Assembly: GCA_041917975.1 (NCBI GenBank)
Contig: JAYRWN010000153.1
Location: 1 to 13,693, forward strand
DNA from: JAYRWN01 sp041917975
GTDB lineage: Bacteria > Bacteroidota > Bacteroidia > Chitinophagales > Saprospiraceae
DNA length: 13,693 nt
Direction of reading: 5' to 3'
Shown here: piece by piece, positions 7,503 through 13,693 of the stretch
Position numbering within the stretch: the stretch's first letter is position 1
How the letters are laid out: the number at the start of each line of letters is the position of its first letter
Program-made: the position numbers and the translations under genes
The notes under the pieces: model-generated
Databases searched by the model: none
Seen by the model: the letters and a program-made list of their open reading frames with translations, nothing else
What the model was told of the DNA's origin: nothing

Positions 7503-8894
7503 ATGAAAGAAAATAGCAGCAACAATCGGCGTAGATTTTTACAAACTTTAGGCTTAGGAGGCTTAAGTTTAGGGACCATGGCTGTGGCACCAGTAGAGGA
7601 ACAACTGGAATATACCACTCAGAAAGTAAACCGGCACTCCTCACCCTCCGAATTAAAAATAACCGATGTGCGTATAGCGGAGATCAGTGGCGTGGTCTTT
7701 CGCACGCCTATTGTGCGAATTTATACCAATCAGGGTATCGTGGGCCACGGAGATGTGCGGGATGGTGCGGCAAAAGAATATGCTTTATTTCTCAAAAGCC
7801 GGTTGTTAGGCGAAAACCCGTGTAATGTGGAACGTTTGTTCAAAATCATCAGCCAGTTTGGACATCACGGCCGCCAGGGTGGGGGAGTCTCCGGAGTGGA
7901 AATGGCTTTATGGGATCTGGCCGGAAAAGCCTATAACGTGCCGGTGTACCAAATGTTAGGTGGCAAATACCGGGATCGTGTGCGCGTATATTGTGACACC
8001 ACCATTTCCCAGGACCCTCTTGAATATGCCAAACGTATGCAGGAGCGGATTGATCATGGGTATACAGCCTTGAAAATGGATATTGGCATCAATTTATTGA
8101 AAGATATGCCTGGCGCCATCATTAATGCCCCGGATGGTAAGTTGAACCCCTATCAATATGAGTACCGCAAGTACAACCTTACTAAACATCCCTTTACCGG
8201 GGTGCAAATAACCGATAAAGGGATCGCCCGTTTGTGTGAGTTCCTGGAGGTCATGCGTAACCAAATCGGTTATGAAATCCCGATGGGCACCGATCATTGG
8301 GGCCATTTTGGATTAAATGAAGCTATAAAAATAGCAAGGGCCGTGGAGAAATATAATCTGGCTTATATCGAAGACATCATCCCCTGGCAATTGACGGATC
8401 AGTGGCGTGAAATCACCCAAAGCACCACGACGCCTACCCAAACCGGAGAAGATATTTATATGCTTTACGGAGGGTTTAAAGAAATCATCGATAAGCATGC
8501 GGTAGACATTGTACATCCAGATCCTAATACGGCCGGAGGCATATTAGAAACCAAGCGTATCGGCGATTACGCCTCATTGAATGGTATTGGATTTATGTTG
8601 CACCATGCTGCGGGTCCCGTTTCTTTCCTCGGCTCAGTTCATGCAGCGGCCGCCACTGAGAACTTCCTGTGGCTGGAGCATCATGCTGTGGACAGTCCCC
8701 GTTTTGAAGACCTGGTGACCGGCATTGAAAAACCCTTTGTCAAAGACGGTTATGTCAAAGTGCCTGAAAAACCGGGCATCGGCGTGGAATTAAATGAAGA
8801 GGTGGTCAAAGAATTTTTGGTGAAGGGCGAACAGCTGTTTGCACCAACGCCGGAATGGAATACCATCCGCGCCTGGGACCGTTTGTGGAGTTAA
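7503..8894 (+). CDS. Tat-exported enolase-superfamily (mandelate racemase/muconate lactonizing-like) enzyme
   Basis: A 463-residue enzyme of the mandelate racemase subgroup, whose members abstract a proton alpha to a carboxylate with Mg2+ (sugar-acid dehydratases, racemases, cycloisomerases). The N-terminus has a twin-arginine signal, R9-R10-R11-F12-L13, followed by a glycine-rich hydrophobic stretch, so folded export is likely. The N-terminal capping domain covers about 50-165, then the TIM-barrel domain. Likely metal ligands are D264 (GTDHWG), E290 (YIED) and E316 (GEDIY). Likely acid/base residues are K191 (K-x-D rather than K-x-K), and D340 with H367 or H368 (MLHHAAGP). An insertion at about 200-240 precedes the first metal ligand. 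The LEHHAVDSPRF stretch near 391 fits sugar-acid dehydratase-like members. The substrate is unknown: no sugar-acid transporter, kinase or aldolase gene is adjacent. Confidence 0.9.
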   Translation: MKENSSNNRRRFLQTLGLGGLSLGTMAVAPVEEQLEYTTQKVNRHSSPSELKITDVRIAEISGVVFRTPIVRIYTNQGIVGHGDVRDGAAKEYALFLKSRLLGENPCNVERLFKIISQFGHHGRQGGGVSGVEMALWDLAGKAYNVPVYQMLGGKYRDRVRVYCDTTISQDPLEYAKRMQERIDHGYTALKMDIGINLLKDMPGAIINAPDGKLNPYQYEYRKYNLTKHPFTGVQITDKGIARLCEFLEVMRNQIGYEIPMGTDHWGHFGLNEAIKIARAVEKYNLAYIEDIIPWQLTDQWREITQSTTTPTQTGEDIYMLYGGFKEIIDKHAVDIVHPDPNTAGGILETKRIGDYASLNGIGFMLHHAAGPVSFLGSVHAAAATENFLWLEHHAVDSPRFEDLVTGIEKPFVKDGYVKVPEKPGIGVELNEEVVKEFLVKGEQLFAPTPEWNTIRAWDRLWS

Positions 8895-8910
8895 AAATAG
8901 AGGTCACGGT

Positions 8911-9372
8911 TTAAGAATTAGTTAGAAATTCGGTGAGCCGGTCCAGGAAAGGGATTTGGGCCGGGTGTATTTTTTGTCGGGCTATGGATAAATCAAACCA
9001 TGCACAGCGGTCGGCTTCCGGGAAAGACTTCATGTGTCCGGATTTGGGGGGCCACTCCAGGTCAAAGGTTTGACTGTGAAACGTTGTAGTGTCAAATTCT
9101 CCTTCAGCAGCGAAAGCAAAAATGATTTTACCACCGGACATTTTTACTGTGCCCAAGGCTGTGAGGGCACCAGGCCATTGTTTTCCGGTTTCTTCATAAA
9201 ACTCACGGCGCGCAGCCTCCTCAGCATTTTCTTCTATAAACTCACCCTTGGGGATGCTCCAAACGCCGGCATCTTTGTGTGCGTAAAATGGCCCTCCCGG
9301 ATGGATCAGAAAGACCTGAGTCAGGGCTACTGTTCTTTTGAATAATAAAATCCCAGCACTGGTGACGCTCAT
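8911..9372 (-). CDS. Nudix hydrolase
   Basis: A 153-residue cytosolic Nudix-fold pyrophosphohydrolase, probably acting on nucleoside diphosphates linked to another moiety. Layout: AGILLF strand (6-11), HPGGPF (24-29), VWSIPKGE (37-44), then the Nudix box starting at G43 with R56-E57, E60-E61 and G63. HPGGPF plus a late EWPPKSG...FPEADR segment (106-122) is characteristic of the small Bacteroidota/proteobacterial group often labelled predicted NTP pyrophosphohydrolase. The box is one residue short: the gap from G43 to R56 is 13 instead of the canonical 14, a deletion in the G-x5-E loop. The substrate is unassigned. It is the last gene of a probable VOC-RsgA-Nudix operon, 15 bases after the RsgA stop. 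It runs tail-to-tail into the enolase-family gene with 16 bases between stops. Confidence 0.9.
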   Translation of the reverse strand: MSVTSAGILLFKRTVALTQVFLIHPGGPFYAHKDAGVWSIPKGEFIEENAEEAARREFYEETGKQWPGALTALGTVKMSGGKIIFAFAAEGEFDTTTFHSQTFDLEWPPKSGHMKSFPEADRCAWFDLSIARQKIHPAQIPFLDRLTEFLTNS

Positions 9373-9387
9373 GATGGATAAAAAGGA

Positions 9388-10458
9388 CTAGGGTTTATTT
9401 AGGTTACGTTTATCTTTTTTAAAGTTCTTCATTAGTTTACCGAACATGCGTTCTTTTTGTCGGCGTTGTTGGGTGGTGGTTTCAAAATAGGCCTGCTCGC
9501 GGTAAAGTTTAAGATAATTTTCATAGACGGCTTGCTCCAGTTGGCCGGCTTCTATGGCCTCCATCACCGCGCATCCTGCCTCGTGCACATGTGTACAGTT
9601 CTGGTATTTACATGCCTCGGCTAAATGGGTGATGACATCAAACGTTTTTTCCAGCCCTTCAGCGCTTTCGGTCAGACCCACTTCACGCATACCGGGGTTA
9701 TCTATTAATATTCCCCCTTCATTTAATAGAATCAATTCCCGGTGAGTGGTCTGATGTTTTCCTTTGGCGGTGCTGGTGCTGACCTCCGCCGTGGACATTA
9801 GTTCCGTACCGGCCAGGTTATTTATCAAGGATGACTTACCAACCCCGGATGATCCGATAAAACAATAGGTTTTACCGGCCTGTATATGTTGTTGTAATTT
9901 TTCCACCCCTTCTTTGGTGAAATTACTGAGTGGAAAAATCGGGACGTCTTTGAGGCGATGTTTAATTTGTTCCACCTGGGTATTTAACTCCGCGGCGCTT
10001 AATAAATCTATTTTGGTAAAAATAATCAGCGGTTGAATCTTGGCATTATAACAGATGGTCAGATAACGTTCCAAACGATTGAGATTGTAATCGTGACCGG
10101 CGGCTTGAACGATAAAAGCAAAATCAATGTTTGCGGCGATTATTTGCGCTTCGCCGTGATGACCTGCTGCCTGACGTTTTAACAAGGAGTGGCGGGGCAA
10201 TACCTGATGAATAATTCCTAACTGATCATGAATGGATACAGTGACCCAGTCACCCACCGCCGGAAAATCTTCGCGGCTTTTAGCATTATAGTGCAGCTGA
10301 CCGGTGATCACCGCTTCCACCACGTCCGAGGTCGTTCTGACCAGATACCTTTCTTTGTGTTCGGTGATGACGCGGCCCACTTGCCAGTCCACCAGCAACG
10401 GGTGGAGCTCCAGATACTCATCCAGGGATCTTGGCCAGCCGAGGTTAACTAATTCCAT
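9388..10458 (-). CDS. rsgA: Ribosome small subunit-dependent GTPase A (RsgA/YjeQ family), long-N-terminus variant
   Basis: A 356-residue circularly permuted GTPase that, in the family, acts late in 30S subunit maturation. An OB-fold domain (about 25-100, with PAVGDWV at 66-72) is followed by the permuted G domain: G4 as T148-K-I-D151, then the P-loop GSSGVGKS (202-209), a threonine-rich switch I near 228-240, and G3 as D253-N-P-G-M257. The C-terminal zinc knuckle is C283, C288, H290, C296. The protein is longer than the roughly 300-residue YjeQ/YloQ type and begins with an LGW segment. From memory, this marks a second paralogous group, and Bacteroidota often also carry a shorter canonical copy, so this may not be the main RsgA. 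It is the middle gene of the operon, 15 bases from each neighbour. Confidence 0.93.
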   Translation of the reverse strand: MELVNLGWPRSLDEYLELHPLLVDWQVGRVITEHKERYLVRTTSDVVEAVITGQLHYNAKSREDFPAVGDWVTVSIHDQLGIIHQVLPRHSLLKRQAAGHHGEAQIIAANIDFAFIVQAAGHDYNLNRLERYLTICYNAKIQPLIIFTKIDLLSAAELNTQVEQIKHRLKDVPIFPLSNFTKEGVEKLQQHIQAGKTYCFIGSSGVGKSSLINNLAGTELMSTAEVSTSTAKGKHQTTHRELILLNEGGILIDNPGMREVGLTESAEGLEKTFDVITHLAEACKYQNCTHVHEAGCAVMEAIEAGQLEQAVYENYLKLYREQAYFETTTQQRRQKERMFGKLMKNFKKDKRNLNKP

Positions 10459-10473
10459 GGCAGTGTAAAGTTA

Positions 10474-11559
10474 TTATTTTCCGTTGGAGCTGAACTTGAC
10501 CCGCTTGAAAGCCATCGCTTTGATCAGCCAATTGGGCAGGGGTTTATGCGGGTCGCGATTTTTCAGTTTAATATTTAAACCGAGTTTTTTGATCAGGGGT
10601 ACTTTGTGGGTTTCTACAAACTCTATTAAAGTGCCATCCTGATCTTCGAGGTACCCCCAATGGCCGTTGGCGTCACCCATGTTAAAGGATTCGCCACTCA
10701 GCACCTGGAACGGGAAGCCCTGGGCGGCACATTCCTGGACCAATACCTGCATATGACGGATGTCGAAGCAGAGATGAATGAAGCCAATGTCACCCCAGTA
10801 CCGTCCGGCAAAGATTTTTTTTCCGGCCGGGGCATCCAACCTCTGGATCAGTTCCAATTGGCTTGTACCCAGCAGCTTACTGAAACCGCCGTTCCGGTCG
10901 GGCTTATGTCCTAATAATATGCGACGGAATGTTCCCTCGCCTCCTGGCAAATACCTCAGGTCCTCGAACTGATCCTGTTTGTCATAGATGACTTGGTTAT
11001 AACCAAGGACATCAGCATATAAACGCAGGGCTTTGGGGATATCCGACACCCCGATTAGGCATCCGCTTAAGCCGCCCAGTTCAGGTCCGGAATGACCAAA
11101 CCAGGAATTGCTGGTTTTGATTTTTAGAATATTTTTCCAGGGGTCCAGCAAATAAAAAGCAGCTTCCCCATCCGGTTCATGTACTATTGGGGATAAAATG
11201 TTCTCCCCTAAATGTTGCAACCGCTCGTACGATTTATTGACGTCGGTTGTTTTAACAAACCCTACCGTGATACCTAAATCCCCCAGTTGGATTGGTTGCA
11301 TAGGACTGGTTGGTGTGCGATCTAAATATTGCCAAAGTTCATACCCGCTGCCTCCCCGCAGATTCATAGCCAATATGGCTCGCTTATGGTGCGGTGACCC
11401 GCCCATGTATTTGGCCATGTAGGTCGCAACGTTATTGTCTTCAAAAACCCGTACATCTGCACCAAGGCGGGTGCCATACCATTCGAACGCTTTTGATGCG
11501 TCATCAACTCCAACACCTATTTGTTGGATGCCGTAGATTAATTTGCCCTTTTGATGCAT
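10474..11559 (-). CDS. Two-domain VOC (glyoxalase/dioxygenase fold) protein
   Basis: A 361-residue protein made of two vicinal-oxygen-chelate units. The first covers about 8-150: IQQIGVGVDD at the start, SGYELWQ with E74, and a closing EPDGEAAFYLLDPWKN. The second covers about 160-318: LIGVSDIPKALRLYADVLG, LELIQ with E236, IHLCFD with H262, and GTLIEFVETH with E313. E236, H262 and E313 are plausible metal ligands. The usual first-strand histidine is glutamine (Q12 or Q13) in the first unit and apparently C167 in the second, so the site is not a textbook glyoxalase I site. A basic tail follows (331-361). Possible activities include lyase, isomerase or ring-cleavage dioxygenase; none can be chosen from sequence. 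It is the first gene of the VOC-RsgA-Nudix unit. The tRNA terminator at 11726-11766 insulates it from the tRNA, so it should have its own promoter in 11560-11725. Confidence 0.85.
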   Translation of the reverse strand: MHQKGKLIYGIQQIGVGVDDASKAFEWYGTRLGADVRVFEDNNVATYMAKYMGGSPHHKRAILAMNLRGGSGYELWQYLDRTPTSPMQPIQLGDLGITVGFVKTTDVNKSYERLQHLGENILSPIVHEPDGEAAFYLLDPWKNILKIKTSNSWFGHSGPELGGLSGCLIGVSDIPKALRLYADVLGYNQVIYDKQDQFEDLRYLPGGEGTFRRILLGHKPDRNGGFSKLLGTSQLELIQRLDAPAGKKIFAGRYWGDIGFIHLCFDIRHMQVLVQECAAQGFPFQVLSGESFNMGDANGHWGYLEDQDGTLIEFVETHKVPLIKKLGLNIKLKNRDPHKPLPNWLIKAMAFKRVKFSSNGK

Positions 11560-11725
11560 GAAAAAGTAGATTACGAGTTTGAGGATTTTGGTAAGGCAGG
11601 ATTGATAACGCTGTAGATATAAGATTTAACCTGATAAATTAAATATAATCATGGTTTTTCAAAAGGGTGCCTAAAGATATTAAAAACTACCAAGTTACCC
11701 TTGTTTCAAATCAACTATCCGGGCT

Positions 11726-11766
11726 AAAAAAACAAGGCCTTATAAAGTATTGATTTACAAGGCCTT
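11726..11766 (-). terminator. Rho-independent terminator of the tRNA-Pro gene
   Basis: Read on the minus strand, a 13-base-pair stem (AAGGCCTTGTAAA with TTTATAAGGCCTT, one G-U pair) closes a seven-base loop and is followed by G and seven T residues (11732-11726). It begins 12 bases after the tRNA 3' end. The plus-strand side lacks a T run, so it works only for minus-strand transcription. Confidence 0.9.
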
Positions 11767-11778
11767 TGATTTATAGGG

Positions 11779-11852
11779 TCGGGATGACTGGATTCGAACC
11801 AGCGACCCCTACGTCCCGAACGTAGTACGCTACCAGGCTGCGCTACATCCCG
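11779..11852 (-). tRNA. tRNA-Pro, anticodon CGG
   Basis: A 74-base cloverleaf on the minus strand. The acceptor stem CGGGATG pairs with CATCCCG. The D arm is GCGC...GCGT. The anticodon stem CTACG/CGTAG is perfect, with loop TTCGGGA giving anticodon CGG (codon CCG). The T arm has GCTGG, TTCGAAT, CCAGT. The discriminator is A, and the next three bases are CCC, so the CCA end is not encoded. It is a single-gene unit with its own promoter and terminator. Confidence 0.97.
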
Positions 11853-11878
11853 TATGCGGTATTTTTTAACCGGGAACC

Positions 11879-11886
11879 CAAATTTA
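11879..11886 (-). promoter_or_regulatory. Putative -7 promoter box of the tRNA-Pro gene
   Basis: The minus strand reads TAAATTTG, an exact match to the Bacteroidota primary-sigma -7 element TAnnTTTG. It lies 26 bases upstream of the tRNA 5' end, which would give a short leader. I do not see a clear TTTG -33 element at the right distance; the upstream region is instead rich in A-tracts. Confidence 0.5.
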
Positions 11887-12061
11887 CACCTTTTTTGCTT
11901 TTTTGCTATTTTGGTAGAAAGGTTTAGGCCAGAGAAAAAAATCTCTGTATCGTTATACCATATTATCCGTTGTCAATGTTATTCGTTATGGCGGTGTAGA
12001 CTTGTCATTAGTTTATACGGCATACCAACTTTTTTTGACCTAAGCTGACTAAGGATTTTTG

Positions 12062-13693
12062 ATGCGATTCTTTTACAGTTTGATGCTAATACACTTTTTT
12101 TTCTGGCCAGCCCGGGGCCAGGAATCTGGTTGGTATGTGCATGACGGCGACTTTCAATTACACATTCAGGGCAAGTTGCCTTACCGCCTGGTTTTTGAGG
12201 ATGCTCAGGGCCAATGGCAGCATGTTCAAACCTTTAAGGCTGAATACCAAGTGCAGGCCCGAACGATTTCTGAGGACCATGTTCGGTTGAGTTTTACCCT
12301 GCAGGATATGCAAGTCCAGTTGTATACCAGAAGCATCGTGACCGCTAACTATGCCTTTCGCTCAGTGAATACCCAAGGCATTCAGGATAAATATGTGCCC
12401 GGTTTTACCCGTGAAAAACAACCCTGGGCTTTTCAAGATACCCTGGATTTGGTGGTACGGCGTTCTACGAGAGCGATCGTGCAGGGCCAACCGGTGTTAA
12501 TGCCTTTAGCCTGGATAGAATCCGGAAACTCCAAGGTACTTTTTAGGGATAGTTTGAGTTTGTCTCCCCTGCTTACTCCCCTGGACATCTGGAGTCAACA
12601 ACCGAAACTGTTCAGAGAATTAAAAGAAAATAACGACTCGAACTATTTGGTAGAATATTTTGATGCCCGGCGCAGGGATTGCTGGTTAATCAATATCCTT
12701 AAACCTGCTCCGCAAGTATGGAACATAGAGCATAACCACGTCCTGGACGTTCCTGCCGCCGCGGTGGTCTCCGTTGGCTATGAGTTGACTGAAAAGGAGA
12801 CCAAAGGCGTTAATATTCGCTCGGCTTTACCGTATCGGGATGCCCAAGTGATGGTAAATACCTATGGACAGCTTCCTGCGGATACCGGTTTGTTTTTTGA
12901 GCAAGGCAAACCGGTGGATGGGGTTTTACCGATCACCGACTGGACTGAACTTAATGTCTGGGTCAAGTATTTACCGGAACAAAAGACCTTTAACCGCCGG
13001 GTATTGGTCAAACCCGGGATGACGCTCCGGGTTATCTGCGATACCGCTTACGCCGGCGTAAACATTGAATTTTCGGCTTTACAGGCAGAAAATGATTTAT
13101 TAGATACGTTACACCGCCGGTACCGCGGCAATCGCATTTATCAGCACAAAGCCTATTTTCAGGAGTTGCAACAACGCCTGGGAGATCCACTCTATTTTGA
13201 TACATTACGTTTTAATGAGCGGGCTGAACTAGCCCTGTTGCAGGCGTATAAACCACGCATACAAGCTAAAGCCTATGACCGATTTAAGGCTGAGATAACC
13301 TTCTTTTATGGTCAAAAATTTTACGATTTATTCGGCATGCCCAGAGCCTGGACCAGAGATGAAGACGCTGAATTTTTCCACATCCAAAAATTTTATGACC
13401 AAATAGATCTCGAACAATCCATTTATCGCACTATTCCGGCTTATTACGATTTTTTAGAACAAAAATTTGAACATTACCGTCTAAATTTACCGGGCCGCAA
13501 GATCGGGGATTGGTATTTACCGGCCCGCCTGAGTACTATTTCCGCTTATTATTCCTCCAAGGATTTTTATACCAACTTCCCGAAACATTATTTGATGACC
13601 ACACAGGTGGAACGTTGTATCAGCGATTTTAATCTGGACATTTCATCCTTACAATGGATCTTGGAGGATTACCGCAGCCAGGTCAGTTATCGC
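12062..13693 (+). CDS. Secreted protein of unknown function, 5' part only (runs off the window)
   Basis: An uninterrupted frame of 544 codons from ATG 12062 to the window edge with no stop. AAGGA at 12051-12055, six bases before the ATG, and an in-frame TAA just upstream support this start. A signal peptide is clear (hydrophobic residues 3-17, likely cleavage after ARGQ near residue 20). Residues about 21-330 look beta-rich. VKPGMTLRV (316-324), followed by AENDLLDTL (342-350), begins a long, aromatic- and charge-rich helical region to the edge. In Bacteroidota, a PGD/PGMTL-strand followed by an A-x-N-x-x-L helix is typical of the N-terminal half of large TlpA/thioredoxin-like secreted proteins. 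I infer, without proof, that a thioredoxin domain may follow beyond the window. No catalytic motif is visible in the part shown, so treat it as unknown. Confidence 0.85.
   Translation, partial: MRFFYSLMLIHFFFWPARGQESGWYVHDGDFQLHIQGKLPYRLVFEDAQGQWQHVQTFKAEYQVQARTISEDHVRLSFTLQDMQVQLYTRSIVTANYAFRSVNTQGIQDKYVPGFTREKQPWAFQDTLDLVVRRSTRAIVQGQPVLMPLAWIESGNSKVLFRDSLSLSPLLTPLDIWSQQPKLFRELKENNDSNYLVEYFDARRRDCWLINILKPAPQVWNIEHNHVLDVPAAAVVSVGYELTEKETKGVNIRSALPYRDAQVMVNTYGQLPADTGLFFEQGKPVDGVLPITDWTELNVWVKYLPEQKTFNRRVLVKPGMTLRVICDTAYAGVNIEFSALQAENDLLDTLHRRYRGNRIYQHKAYFQELQQRLGDPLYFDTLRFNERAELALLQAYKPRIQAKAYDRFKAEITFFYGQKFYDLFGMPRAWTRDEDAEFFHIQKFYDQIDLEQSIYRTIPAYYDFLEQKFEHYRLNLPGRKIGDWYLPARLSTISAYYSSKDFYTNFPKHYLMTTQVERCISDFNLDISSLQWILEDYRSQVSYR

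Noticed and set aside
11854..12048. 64-codon plus-strand reading frame between the tRNA and the last gene.
   Set aside because: It overlaps the antisense of the tRNA promoter and shows no protein-like features or start signal.

Overview
The window reads as a chromosomal segment of a free-living member of the Bacteroidota, possibly Saprospiria-like. The evidence is a TonB-dependent receptor with an N-terminal carboxypeptidase-like extension, starts that mostly lack a strong Shine-Dalgarno, a TAnnTTTG-type -7 box in front of the tRNA, moderate GC, and family variants typical of that phylum. The phylum call is fairly safe; anything finer is a guess. I see no insertion sequence, phage gene, CRISPR array or defence cassette. 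Most genes are ordinary housekeeping or accessory enzymes.

Layout. Positions 231-3427 (+) hold a small membrane-anchored protein and then a large outer-membrane TonB-dependent receptor with heme-receptor-like FRAP and NPDL motifs. Positions 3701-4753 (+) hold a lone saccharopine-dehydrogenase-family oxidoreductase. It converges on a DinB-fold protein (4961-5482, -). The 210 bases between their stop codons are filled by 30 consecutive seven-base units with consensus R-Y-Y-C-T-T-A. This is the most unusual structure in the window. After an AT-rich stretch with no convincing gene (5483-5931) comes a secreted serine hydrolase of the class C beta-lactamase/esterase type (5932-7143, -). Its leader contains an intrinsic terminator that points the other way. 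Positions 7503-8894 (+) hold a Tat-exported enolase-superfamily enzyme.

Positions 8911-11559 (-) form a compact three-gene transcription unit: a two-domain VOC/glyoxalase-like protein, then an RsgA-type ribosome-assembly GTPase, then a Nudix hydrolase. Both gaps are exactly 15 bases. The unit runs tail-to-tail into the enolase-family gene with only 16 bases between stops. Upstream of it lies a tRNA-Pro(CGG) gene (11779-11852, -) with its own -7 box and a strong terminator. A secreted protein of unknown function starts at 12062 (+) and runs off the right edge; at least 544 residues are visible.

How the genes relate. The first two genes plausibly act together at the envelope, as receptor and membrane-anchored partner. 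The VOC-RsgA-Nudix unit is probably co-transcribed but shows no obvious shared pathway. The other genes look like independent units. No multi-gene novel system is evident. The heptad array and the unknown proteins at both ends deserve the closest look.
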